From an uncultured Akkermansia sp. (GTDB taxonomy: Bacteria > Verrucomicrobiota > Verrucomicrobiia > Verrucomicrobiales > Akkermansiaceae): DNA of 11,568 nucleotides. The DNA lies in contig CAAFXA010000008.1 of assembly GCA_900766865.1 (NCBI GenBank), positions 1-11,568 on the forward strand. The letters run 5' to 3'. Of this stretch, positions 1-7,476 are shown in pieces. Position 1 is the stretch's first letter; each line of letters opens with the position of its first letter. The position numbers and the translations under genes are program-made. The notes beneath the pieces were generated by a model, which ran no database searches, had not been told where the DNA came from, and worked only from the letters and a program-made list of their open reading frames with translations.

Positions 1-345
1 GGGAACACTTCCCAGGATAAAGTAGTTGGCACTGCGTTCAACAGAATTGTTTACAAACTGACGAGCGCGACCATCCGGAGAAGCTCCGCGCTGACGGGCA
101 TTCTCATACATACGATCTACAGCTTCAGCCTCGCTGGCCTGCTTAATCGGGAAGATACCCAGAAGTTTAAAGCCATAGGATGCACCATGGGCGCGGCCAC
201 ATACCATTTTCACAGTATGACGATTGATGTCAACACCAGAGGTGAGACCTCTGTCGCCATGCATTCCGGTCGGAGAATTGTGCTGCGTGCAGCTTACCAA
301 GGCCGTCACACCGATGAGCAGCATCAACTTGAGATTATTTTTCAT
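1..345 (-). CDS. Small lipoprotein, 3' end cut off by the window (DUF6567/TRL-like?)
   Basis: Reading the minus strand from ATG at 345 gives 115 codons with no stop, running off the left edge, so the C-terminus is missing. The N-terminus is a lipoprotein signal: Lys2 and Lys6, a hydrophobic stretch, then the lipobox L16-V17-S18-C19. Cys19 should be lipidated and the protein anchored in a membrane facing the periplasm; Thr-Gln follows Cys, with no Asp retention signal at +2. The mature part contains GFKLLGIFPIKQASEAEA, a glycine-rich strand, then an Ala/Glu-rich helix and RSANYFILGSVP at the edge. This pattern recalls small lipoproteins of the DUF6567 or TRL-like type, a family guess from memory. 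Function is unknown. There is no Shine-Dalgarno sequence. A promoter lies at 403-431 on the same strand. The gene is divergent from the ATP synthase operon and probably unrelated to it. Confidence 0.8.
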   Translation of the reverse strand, partial: MKNNLKLMLLIGVTALVSCTQHNSPTGMHGDRGLTSGVDINRHTVKMVCGRAHGASYGFKLLGIFPIKQASEAEAVDRMYENARQRGASPDGRARQFVNNSVERSANYFILGSVP

Positions 346-402
346 ATTTGTAACAGTTGTTAGTATAAGTCTGAGAAAGCATATACACCCTCTCGCGATG
401 CG

Positions 403-431
403 AGTATATATTTTTGCTACACCAGAGTCAA
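403..431 (-). promoter_or_regulatory. Sigma-70-like promoter of the lipoprotein gene
   Basis: On the minus strand TTGACT (426-431) and TATACT (403-408) are separated by exactly 17 bases; each hexamer matches five of six consensus positions. Transcription would begin near 396 and leave a leader of about 50 bases before the ATG at 345. The first leader bases contain the small inverted repeat CTCGC-ATC-GCGAG (392-404). A second TATACT at 362-367 has no good -35 and is less likely to be used. Confidence 0.55.
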
Positions 432-753
432 GTGCAAATTATCTTTTTGCAGGAGCAGACGCATTTGAACTTGTGTCATCGCATTGCCTCAAACTATGTA
501 AAACAGCAACCTGGTGATATCGTTAGTGGAAATGGCAAAACTATCCGAGGGGCAGGCACAAGAGGAAGCTGCAACAGACAGCGCTCAGGTAGATGCGCTC
601 ATACACCATGCGGCCATCTGGCTGCCGACCTGGATGGAATAGCGAGCCAAGGTAACGACCAGGAGCCACATCCACCTGCCGGAAAACTACTCTGGCCCCT
701 ATGGTGTAGCCGAATCTCACCAGCTGTGGATTTCCCCCCAGATAGCGCAGCAA

Positions 754-759
754 TATAAT
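754..759 (+). promoter_or_regulatory. Candidate -10 box for the atp operon (TATAAT)
   Basis: A perfect TATAAT stands at 754-759. At 17-base spacing the -35 position reads TTTCCC (731-736), a poor match. Transcription would start near 766 and give a leader of about 65 bases before atpB. It competes with the closer candidate at 789-817. Confidence 0.35.
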
Positions 760-788
760 ATTTCTGACGATTTAACACGATTTCCTGC

Positions 789-817
789 TTGACGTCACGC
801 AGTTCCAGTGATAGATT
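789..817 (+). promoter_or_regulatory. Candidate sigma-70-like promoter abutting atpB
   Basis: TTGACG (789-794, five of six matches) and TAGATT (812-817, four of six) are separated by 17 bases. The start point would be near 824, only about seven bases before the atpB ATG at 831, so the transcript would be almost leaderless. The -35 overlaps the perfect palindrome TGACGTCA (790-797), which could be an operator, although an 8-base palindrome can occur by chance. Confidence 0.35.
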
Positions 818-830
818 AAGAGAAGTGACG

Positions 831-1679
831 ATGAAGAGCTTTGTTCAGAAATTGACTGCGTTGGCCATGCTTGCGGGCGGGCCGGTACTGGCGGAGGGAC
901 ACCACGAGGGCTTATCCACAGATGCCCCTGTGCTGTGGGAAATTCCCATTCCTTTCTGGGACGGGCACTCCATCCCTGTAAACAACTCTCTGATAATGTT
1001 CACACTGGCAGTCATTCTGCTTGTTGTGGTGCTGCGCCTGGCAACGCGTAAAATGGAGCGCATTCCGCACGGGCTGCAGAACTTTGTGGAGTGGGTGTTT
1101 GAGATGCTGTACAACTTTGTTGAGAACCTGGCCGGCAAGAAACTGACGAAGAAATACTTCTGGTACTTTGCCACCATCTTCCTGCTCATCCTCACCAGCA
1201 ACTACATGGGACTGCTCCCCGGCGTGGGCGAAATTACCTATGAGGGGCAACCCCTCTTCCGAGGTGCTTTTGCCGACCTGAACTCCACGCTCTTCCTCGG
1301 CTTCCTCTATGCCATTCTCTGGTTCATCTGGTGCATCCGCGAACAGGGCATCAAGCATTTCCTGGGCCACATCTTCGGCGTGAAAGGCGGCCTGACCGGT
1401 TTCCTGAAGTATGCTCTTATGCCCATCTTCTTCTTCGTGGGGCTCATCGAGCTGCTCTCTATCTGCGTGCGCCCCGTAGCACTCGCGGCCCGACTTTTCG
1501 GTAACATCTACGCCGGCGAGGCAATTCTGGAAAAGATGGGTGCCATCAGCTGGGCTGCAATGTTGCCATTCATGTGCATGGAACTTCTTGTAGGCTTTGT
1601 GCAGGCCATGGTGTTCCTGATGCTCACCGCCCTGTTCCTTAAAACGCAAGTAGGCAGCGACGAAGAAGCCGCACACTAA
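831..1679 (+). CDS. atpB: F1Fo ATP synthase subunit a
   Basis: Membrane stator subunit that forms the two ion half-channels beside the c-ring. The protein has 282 residues. The key helix reads RPVALAARLFGNIYAGE (214-230): Arg221 is the essential arginine facing the c-ring carboxylate, with Asn225 and Glu230 following, and Gln258 lies in the last helix (GFVQAMVFLM). Five or more hydrophobic segments are visible, around 52-70, 110-130, 152-169, 195-213 and 243-270. The N-terminus (MKSFVQKLTALAMLAGG, then VLA-EG) looks like a signal peptide cleaved after Ala21, and a His/Glu-rich segment follows. I chose ATG 831 because it gives this leader and has a weak AGAAG five bases upstream; an in-frame TTG at 789 would add 14 unlikely residues. 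It is the first gene of the operon, with no atpI-like gene before it. Confidence 0.96.
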   Translation: MKSFVQKLTALAMLAGGPVLAEGHHEGLSTDAPVLWEIPIPFWDGHSIPVNNSLIMFTLAVILLVVVLRLATRKMERIPHGLQNFVEWVFEMLYNFVENLAGKKLTKKYFWYFATIFLLILTSNYMGLLPGVGEITYEGQPLFRGAFADLNSTLFLGFLYAILWFIWCIREQGIKHFLGHIFGVKGGLTGFLKYALMPIFFFVGLIELLSICVRPVALAARLFGNIYAGEAILEKMGAISWAAMLPFMCMELLVGFVQAMVFLMLTALFLKTQVGSDEEAAH

Positions 1680-1732
1680 TCCCCTTCCCGCCGCGCCGGA
1701 TCATGCAGCAAAGACGTGACGGCAGGCAGAAG

Positions 1733-1768
1733 AAAATAATAAACAAAAAAAACAAAACACAACATACT
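1733..1768 (+). promoter_or_regulatory. G-free, A-rich translation leader of atpE
   Basis: The 36 bases before the atpE start contain no G, and 26 of them are A. No Shine-Dalgarno sequence is present. Such unstructured leaders favour ribosome binding, and A/U-rich sequence before the c-subunit gene is a known way of raising its translation in other bacteria. The enhancer role here is inferred. Confidence 0.4.
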
Positions 1769-1990
1769 ATGCTCCAGACAATCGCTGACGCAGTTGCAGG
1801 TACCGACCTGACCCCGCTTAAGTCCGCCCTCGCCGTTCTCGGTGCCGGTCTCGGCATCGGCCTCATCGGCATGAAGGCCGCAGAGTCCGCCGGTCGCAAC
1901 CCGGGCGCCTTCTCCCAGGTGCTCATTATCTCCATCATTCTTGCCGCTCTCGTGGAAGGTGTGGCATTCGTAGCCATCTTCATGGGCTAA
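1769..1990 (+). CDS. atpE: F1Fo ATP synthase subunit c
   Basis: Proteolipid that forms the rotating c-ring. It has 73 residues in two membrane helices (about 16-40 and 48-72) joined by the polar loop R43-N44-P45, the counterpart of the classical RQP loop. Helix 1 carries the glycine ladder GAGLGIGLIG. Helix 2 carries the essential carboxylate Glu63 (LAALVEGVAF). In sodium-dependent rings a Gln sits in helix 1 and Ser-Thr follows the Glu; here those places hold Ile30 and Gly64-Val65, so a proton ring is inferred. I chose ATG 1769; upstream in-frame codons would add a lysine-rich 22-residue tail untypical of this family. It is preceded by a G-free A-rich leader and followed by a strong hairpin, both plausibly serving the high copy number of c. 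Confidence 0.96.
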   Translation: MLQTIADAVAGTDLTPLKSALAVLGAGLGIGLIGMKAAESAGRNPGAFSQVLIISIILAALVEGVAFVAIFMG

Positions 1991-2002
1991 GGCCCGGCAA
2001 GC

Positions 2003-2031
2003 CGGCGGCGCCGCGGAGAACGGCGCCGCCG
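2003..2031 (+). promoter_or_regulatory. Intercistronic GC hairpin between atpE and atpF
   Basis: CGGCGGCGCCG (2003-2013) pairs perfectly with CGGCGCCGCCG (2021-2031): 11 base pairs around the loop CGGAGAA. The following bases, CTTCAACATTTTCT, contain only a weak T run, so this is not a clear intrinsic terminator. Starting 12 bases after the atpE stop, it is well placed to protect the atpE message from 3' decay or to attenuate transcription into atpF. Confidence 0.6.
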
Positions 2032-2078
2032 CTTCAACATTTTCTCCTTCCCCTCATACACACTAACACTTATTTCCC

Positions 2079-2600
2079 ATGTTCACTCCGGTAGTCGCCG
2101 CCAGCATACAGGAAATGGCCGGTAAGTTCGGCCTTCATACAGACATTTTCATTGCACACTTTATCGCCTTTGCGATTCTGGTGGCAGTAGTCGTCATCTT
2201 CGGCGTCAAGCCCATCACGAAGCAGCTCGAAGAGCGCCGCGCCCGAATAGAAGAAGGCGAGGCCATGCACGCCCGGAGCCAGAAAGAGCTGGCAGAAGTG
2301 AAAGCTACCGGCGAGCAGATTCTGGCCGATGCCCACGCCGAAGGCAAAAAGGAGATTGAGCATGCACGCCAGACCGCAGCCAAAGTTCAGGCCGACCTGA
2401 ACGACAAGGCCGTGGCAGAAGCCCGCGCCATTATTGAAAATGCCCGCACCCAGGCTGCACTGGACACCCAGCGCGAAAAAGATGCGCTGAAGGGTGAGTT
2501 TGCCCGACTGGTAGCAGCCGCTACAGCCCAGGTAACCGGCAAGGTGCTCAGCGAAGCAGATCACCGCGCCATCAACGAAGAAGCCATCAAGCAGCTTTAA
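2079..2600 (+). CDS. atpF: F1Fo ATP synthase subunit b
   Basis: Peripheral stalk subunit that holds F1 still against the membrane. It has 173 residues. After an N-terminal stretch of about 20 residues comes a single membrane helix (about 22-42, HFIAFAILVAVVVIFGV), then a long charged amphipathic helix rich in Ala, Glu, Lys and Arg (45-150), as expected for the right-handed coiled coil that dimerises b. The C-terminal 20 residues (LSEADHRAINEEAIKQL) should contact delta. The start at 2079 follows an 88-base gap with a hairpin and a pyrimidine-rich stretch but no Shine-Dalgarno sequence. Only one b gene is present, with no b', so a homodimeric stalk is expected. Length and layout are ordinary for the family. 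Confidence 0.93.
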   Translation: MFTPVVAASIQEMAGKFGLHTDIFIAHFIAFAILVAVVVIFGVKPITKQLEERRARIEEGEAMHARSQKELAEVKATGEQILADAHAEGKKEIEHARQTAAKVQADLNDKAVAEARAIIENARTQAALDTQREKDALKGEFARLVAAATAQVTGKVLSEADHRAINEEAIKQL

Positions 2601-2621
2601 GTCACTTTTCCCCGGATTATC

Positions 2622-3017
2622 ATGAAGATTACCAAGGAAGCACAGGCACAGGCCCGCCGCCTCATGCGCCTCTGCACCGGCCCGGATGGCCGACTGCAGG
2701 AGGACGTTGTGCGCCGCGTGGCGGACACCCTGTGCCAGGAAAAACCACGCAATTACCTGGCCATTCTCTGCGCCCTGACAGAACTGGTGCGCCTGGAAGT
2801 GGCCCGCCACACCTGCACCGTGACAACAGCCCGCCCGGTAGAAGCAACAGAGCAGGCCGCCATCCGCGCCAAACTCGACCCGCGCCACCCTGGCCTGAAC
2901 TATGTATGGCAGACGGACCCGAGCCTCATCGCAGGCATGACTGTACGCGTAGGCGACAACGTGACAGATGCCTCCGTTCGCTCCCGCATCGAACGCCTTG
3001 CCAGTCTCATTTCCTGA
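2622..3017 (+). CDS. atpH: F1Fo ATP synthase subunit delta, shortened
   Basis: Caps the F1 head and ties it to the b stalk. The C-terminal part is clearly family-typical: DPSLIAGMTVRVGDNVTDAS (99-118) followed by VRSRIERL (119-126) matches the conserved delta/OSCP region. The whole protein is only 131 residues, against about 175-180 usually. By eye the missing stretch of some 45 residues lies in the N-terminal helical bundle that binds the alpha N-termini; the first helix (KEAQAQARRLMRL) and a later helix (NYLAILCALTELVRLEV) are retained. ATG 2622 sits 21 bases after the atpF stop; no longer N-terminus is possible without running into atpF in another frame. The gene ends in tandem stops TGA TAA. 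Position between atpF and atpA supports the assignment. Confidence 0.88.
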   Translation: MKITKEAQAQARRLMRLCTGPDGRLQEDVVRRVADTLCQEKPRNYLAILCALTELVRLEVARHTCTVTTARPVEATEQAAIRAKLDPRHPGLNYVWQTDPSLIAGMTVRVGDNVTDASVRSRIERLASLIS

Positions 3018-3041
3018 TAATCCACTTCCTCTCACTAACTG

Positions 3042-3056
3042 CAATTTTCATAAAAA
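3042..3056 (+). promoter_or_regulatory. CAATTTTCA plus A-run in the atpA leader
   Basis: The atpA leader has no Shine-Dalgarno sequence but contains CAATTTTCA at 3042-3050 followed by TAAAAAA, ending 21 bases before the start. The same nine bases and an A-run recur before atpD. A role as an A/U-rich ribosome-recruiting element is inferred. Confidence 0.28.
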
Positions 3057-3071
3057 ATCACCACCAAGCGT

Positions 3072-4613
3072 ATGAGCAACATCGTACAAGAACTCGAAGC
3101 ACAGATTCGCAACGCCACCACTGCAACCATCAGTGAAAATGTGGGCACCATCAAAGCCATCGGCGACGGCGTAGCCCGCATCGAAGGCCTGAGCAACGCC
3201 ATGCTCAATGAAATGATTGAGTTCCCCGGCGGCATCATGGGGCTGGCCATGAACCTGGAGGAAAACGAAGTAGGCGCCGTGCTTATCGGCAATGGCAATG
3301 CACTGAAGGAAGGTGACACATGCAAGACGACCGGTCGCCTGCTGCAGGTACCCGTAGGCCCCGGCCTGCTCGGCCGCGTGGTGGACACGCTGGGCAACCC
3401 GCTGGATGGCAAGGGGCCCATCGCCGCAGCCGATTATTATCCGGTGGAAAAGATTGCTTCCGGTATTATTTCCCGCCAGGGTGTAAGCCAGCCTGTACAG
3501 ACCGGCATTCTTCCCATTGATGCCATGATTCCCATCGGCCGAGGCCAGCGCGAGCTCATCATCGGCGACCGCTCCACCGGCAAAACGGCTATCGCTACCG
3601 ATACCATCATCTCCCAGGCCCGCCAGAACAAACTGGCAGAAGAAGGCAAGCTGCCCGGCCACCGCCCGCTTTACAGCATCTATGTAGCCGTAGGTCAGAA
3701 GCGCGCCACCATCTCCCGCCTGGTTGCCAAGCTGGAGGAAAGCGGCGCCATGCCCTACACCATCGTCGTAGTGGCCTCCGCCTCCGACAGTGCCGCCATG
3801 CAGTACCTGGCCCCCTACTCCGGCTGCGCCATGGGTGAGTACTTCATGGACCAGGGACAGGATGCCCTCATCGTGTACGATGACCTCTCCAAGCACGCTG
3901 TGGCTTACCGCCAGGTGTCCCTTATCCTGCGTCGTCCCTCCGGTCGTGAAGCCTACCCCGGCGACGTATTCTACCTGCACAGCCGCCTGCTGGAGCGCGC
4001 CGCCCGCATCAACAGCGAAGGTGGCCGTAAGGGTGGTTCCCTCACCGCTCTGCCCATCATCGAAACGCAGGCTGGTGACGTGTCCGCCTACATTCCCACC
4101 AACGTGATTTCCATCACCGACGGCCAGATTTTCCTGGATACCGACCTCTTCTACCAGGGTGTGCGCCCCGCCATCAACGTGGGTATCTCCGTAAGCCGTG
4201 TAGGTTCCTCCGCTCAGACCAAGATTGTGAAGAAACTGGCAGGCTCCGTGAAGCTGGACCTCGCACAGTTCGAAGAGCTGCAGGCCTTCGCACAGTTCGG
4301 CTCCGACCTCGACGCCAACACCAAGGCCAAGCTGGAGCGCGGTCGCCGCATCGTGGAGCTTTTCAAACAGGGCCAGTACGACCCCAAGAGCCTCGGCATC
4401 GAAGTTATCGACCTCTACGCCATTCAGAAGGGCTACCTGGACGATGTGGCCGTGGACATGGTGCAGAAGGTCTGCCGCGACATGGAGGAGGAAGCCACTA
4501 CCAACAATCCTGAACTGCTGGCAGCCATCGAGAGCAAGAAAGAGCTTACGCCCGAGATTGATGAGCAGCTCAAGCAGTTCATGACTTCCTTCAAATCCCG
4601 CATGACGAAGTAA
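3072..4613 (+). CDS. atpA: F1Fo ATP synthase subunit alpha
   Basis: Non-catalytic nucleotide-binding subunit; three copies alternate with beta in the F1 head. It has 513 residues, the normal length. Domains in order: beta-barrel (about 25-95), nucleotide-binding core (about 95-375) and helical C-terminus. The P-loop is GDRSTGKT (165-172); most alpha subunits have Gln where this has Ser168. The family signature [17 protein letters not shown] (366-382) includes Arg376, the arginine finger that reaches into the beta catalytic site. GYLDDV (454-459) in the C-terminal domain is also conserved. The N-terminal helix (about 1-20) should dock on delta, which is itself shortened here. The leader lacks a Shine-Dalgarno sequence. 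Codon choice is strongly C-ending, as in the rest of the operon, fitting high expression. atpG starts six bases after the stop. Confidence 0.98.
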   Translation: MSNIVQELEAQIRNATTATISENVGTIKAIGDGVARIEGLSNAMLNEMIEFPGGIMGLAMNLEENEVGAVLIGNGNALKEGDTCKTTGRLLQVPVGPGLLGRVVDTLGNPLDGKGPIAAADYYPVEKIASGIISRQGVSQPVQTGILPIDAMIPIGRGQRELIIGDRSTGKTAIATDTIISQARQNKLAEEGKLPGHRPLYSIYVAVGQKRATISRLVAKLEESGAMPYTIVVVASASDSAAMQYLAPYSGCAMGEYFMDQGQDALIVYDDLSKHAVAYRQVSLILRRPSGREAYPGDVFYLHSRLLERAARINSEGGRKGGSLTALPIIETQAGDVSAYIPTNVISITDGQIFLDTDLFYQGVRPAINVGISVSRVGSSAQTKIVKKLAGSVKLDLAQFEELQAFAQFGSDLDANTKAKLERGRRIVELFKQGQYDPKSLGIEVIDLYAIQKGYLDDVAVDMVQKVCRDMEEEATTNNPELLAAIESKKELTPEIDEQLKQFMTSFKSRMTK

Positions 4614-4619
4614 TACCCC

Positions 4620-5486
4620 ATGGCTAACCTCCGCGACATTAAGCGCCGCATTAAGTCGGTACGCAACACATCGCAGATTACCAAAGCGATGCAGATGGTT
4701 GCGTCCGCCAAAATGCGCCGCGCTCAGGAGATGGCCCTCAAAGGCCGCTCCTACATCAGCGCGCTGGCCAACGTGCTCAAACACCTGCAGGACACGATTG
4801 CCAGTGGTGCTTCCCCTCTCATGCAGAAACGGGAGACGGGCAAGGAGCTCATCATCGTAGTGAATACGGACCGCGGCCTGTGCGGCGGCCTGAACTCAAA
4901 CTTGCTCAAGGAGGTTCTCACCTCCTGCCCGGCAGAGGCGGACTACATGACCATCGGGTGCAAACTCAACCCGCAGCTGGTTCGCTGCGGCCGCCATCTG
5001 GCTGCCACATTCTCTCTGGGTGACACCTTCGATGAATCCGACTTGAAGCCCATCTTCGACTTCATCCGAGCTGGTTTCACAGACGGCACCTACAAGAGCG
5101 TGAAGGTCATTTACCAGAAGTTCATCAACGTCATGGTTCAGCGCCCACATAAAACGGAACTGCTGCCTATCACCAAAGAGGAACTTCAGGCTGTGGCAGC
5201 CCAGGACACAATAGAGGACGAAGACAACGCGAACTTCCTGCTCGAACCGGGTCCGGAGGCATTGCTCAATGCCATCCTGCCGCTCTATTTCAGCAATCTG
5301 CTGGTACAGATGGTACTGGAGGGCAAGGCCAGCGAGCAGTCTGCACGAATGGTAGCCATGAAGGCCGCCACCGAGAACGCCAAGACGCTCATCGGCGAGC
5401 TGACTCTGGAGTACAACAAGGCACGCCAGACCCAGATTACCAACGAGCTCCTTGAAATCACCACCGCCATGAAGGCCATGGAGTAA
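4620..5486 (+). CDS. atpG: F1Fo ATP synthase subunit gamma
   Basis: Central rotor shaft linking the c-ring to the catalytic head. It has 288 residues. The N-terminal helix (MANLRDIKRRIKSVRNTSQI, then TKAMQMVASAKMRRA to 35) and the C-terminal helix (about 230-288) form the coiled coil inserted in the alpha3-beta3 cavity. The Rossmann-like middle carries TDRGLCGGLN (83-92), the conserved gamma core motif. The C-terminal family signature is altered: it reads ITNELLEITTAMKA (273-286) where most have a Gly-Ala pair after the second Glu region. The gene starts six bases after the atpA stop, with a possible weak GAAG within the end of atpA, so coupling to alpha translation is likely. It is followed by a 50-base gap before atpD. 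Confidence 0.96.
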   Translation: MANLRDIKRRIKSVRNTSQITKAMQMVASAKMRRAQEMALKGRSYISALANVLKHLQDTIASGASPLMQKRETGKELIIVVNTDRGLCGGLNSNLLKEVLTSCPAEADYMTIGCKLNPQLVRCGRHLAATFSLGDTFDESDLKPIFDFIRAGFTDGTYKSVKVIYQKFINVMVQRPHKTELLPITKEELQAVAAQDTIEDEDNANFLLEPGPEALLNAILPLYFSNLLVQMVLEGKASEQSARMVAMKAATENAKTLIGELTLEYNKARQTQITNELLEITTAMKAME

Positions 5487-5504
5487 CATATCACGCATCA
5501 CTAT

Positions 5505-5518
5505 CAATTTTCAAAAAT
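5505..5518 (+). promoter_or_regulatory. CAATTTTCA plus A-run in the atpD leader
   Basis: CAATTTTCA (5505-5513) followed by AAAA and TT lies 23 bases before the atpD start, in a leader with no Shine-Dalgarno sequence. It copies the element before atpA in sequence and position. Function is inferred. Confidence 0.28.
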
Positions 5519-5521
5519 TAA

Positions 5522-6943
<1,422 letters not shown>

Positions 6944-6948
6944 GCACC

Positions 6949-7371
6949 ATGCCTCTGCAATTCCAGATAATCACCCCCATGCGCACCGCTCTGCAGGCGG
7001 CAGTGACATCCATTCAGCTGCCTGCCGTGGAGGGTGAAATGGAGATTCTGCCGGGCCACGCCGACCTGATTGCGGCTGTGGCCAACGGCGAGCTCACCTA
7101 CTGCACGGAGGGCGGCTCCCCGGAGAGCCTTTTTGTGGGTGGCGGCTTCCTGCAGGTTGACAAGGAAAACGTGCTGCTGGTTACCGATACAGCGCTGAAG
7201 GCCGGAGAAATCGATTCCACTGCCGTTCAGGAGGCAATCGAGCGTGCCCAGGCTGCACTGCGCAACAGTGGCTCTGTTCTCTCTCGCGAGGAGCAGACCT
7301 ACCTTGCTGCACAACTCGCCAAGCAGATGGCTCTGCTCGATTACTCCCGCAAAAAGAAGACTCGCATCTGA
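6949..7371 (+). CDS. atpC: F1Fo ATP synthase subunit epsilon
   Basis: Small rotor subunit that couples gamma to the c-ring and, in many bacteria, inhibits ATP hydrolysis. It has 140 residues in two parts: an N-terminal beta-sandwich (1-85) with the typical GEMEILPGHADLIAAV (29-44; His37 is the conserved histidine of the turn), and a C-terminal pair of helices (about 88-135), rich in Ala and Gln and ending in the basic tail SRKKKTRI. The long second domain suggests that the inhibitory hairpin is retained. It starts five bases after the atpD stop, with a purine stretch AGAGAAAG inside the end of atpD that may act as a weak ribosome site. It is the last gene of the operon, with a terminator 26 bases downstream. 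Confidence 0.95.
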   Translation: MPLQFQIITPMRTALQAAVTSIQLPAVEGEMEILPGHADLIAAVANGELTYCTEGGSPESLFVGGGFLQVDKENVLLVTDTALKAGEIDSTAVQEAIERAQAALRNSGSVLSREEQTYLAAQLAKQMALLDYSRKKKTRI

Positions 7372-7397
7372 TTACAGGTCTCCACCCCCAGAGTTTC

Positions 7398-7432
7398 AGC
7401 AGCGAACCACCGGGTTCGCTGCTTTTCTTTTT
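7398..7432 (+). terminator. Intrinsic terminator of the atp operon
   Basis: AGCAGCGAACC (7398-7408) pairs perfectly with GGTTCGCTGCT (7413-7423), 11 base pairs with loop ACCG, followed by TTTCTTTTTT (7423-7432 region). It is a textbook rho-independent terminator starting 26 bases after the atpC stop, and it separates the operon from the next gene. Confidence 0.95.
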
Positions 7433-7440
7433 AAATTAGA

Positions 7441-7469
7441 TTGAAGTATCACCGGAAATACGCTACACT
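7441..7469 (+). promoter_or_regulatory. Candidate promoter of the ornithine cyclodeaminase-like gene
   Basis: TTGAAG (7441-7446) and TACACT (7464-7469) are separated by 17 bases; each matches four of six consensus positions. The start point would fall at about 7476, next to the ATG at 7477, so the message would be leaderless. No Shine-Dalgarno sequence is seen before that ATG, which fits. Confidence 0.35.
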
Positions 7470-7476
7470 CACCGGT

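Larger units (their letters stand above)
398..792 (+). pseudogene. Possible decayed protein gene upstream of atpB
   Basis: No intact gene lies between 346 and 830, but one strand reads like a broken protein. From ATG 398 the frame runs 39 codons (MRVYIFATPESSANYLFAG and on) to TGA at 515-517. Adding one base in the AAAA run near 500 would join it to the frame NSNLVISLVEMAKLSEGQAQ, which continues through DALIHHAAIWLPTWME to an amber TAG at 640-642. The same frame then continues with HLPENYSGPYGVAESHQLW to TGA at 790-792. A single C-to-T change (CAG to TAG) would explain the amber. The total is about 131 codons with natural-looking composition. I do not recognise the family; the first 25 residues faintly recall small alpha/beta regulatory subunits. 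Alternatives are non-coding DNA or a 36-residue peptide from ATG 532. An antisense frame at 541-753 is also open, which weakens the case, and the start overlaps the divergent promoter at 403-431. Confidence 0.33.

Noticed and set aside
392..415. CTCGC-GAT-GCGAG followed by T-rich sequence as a plus-strand terminator
   Set aside because: The stem is only five base pairs, no gene ends upstream on the plus strand, and the T-rich part is better explained as the promoter spacer of the minus-strand lipoprotein gene.
541..753. Minus-strand 70-codon frame upstream of atpB
   Set aside because: It shares its codon register with the plus-strand remnant, has no promoter or ribosome site I can see, and ends in a Cys/Leu run. 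It cannot be fully excluded, but it is weaker than the plus-strand reading.
1769..1990. Sodium-translocating c-ring
   Set aside because: The helix-1 Gln and the Ser/Thr after the essential Glu found in sodium rings are replaced by Ile30 and Gly64-Val65, so a proton ring is more likely.
2070..3044. Antisense open frame of 324 codons across atpF and atpH
   Set aside because: Spans two well supported genes and their gap, with Cys/Gly-rich, domain-free translation.
3048..4784. Long antisense open frame of 578 codons across atpA and atpG
   Set aside because: It is antisense to atpA and atpG, which have full family motifs. High-GC, C-ending codons create long open frames on the opposite strand. 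The translation is Gly/His/Val-rich with no recognisable domain.
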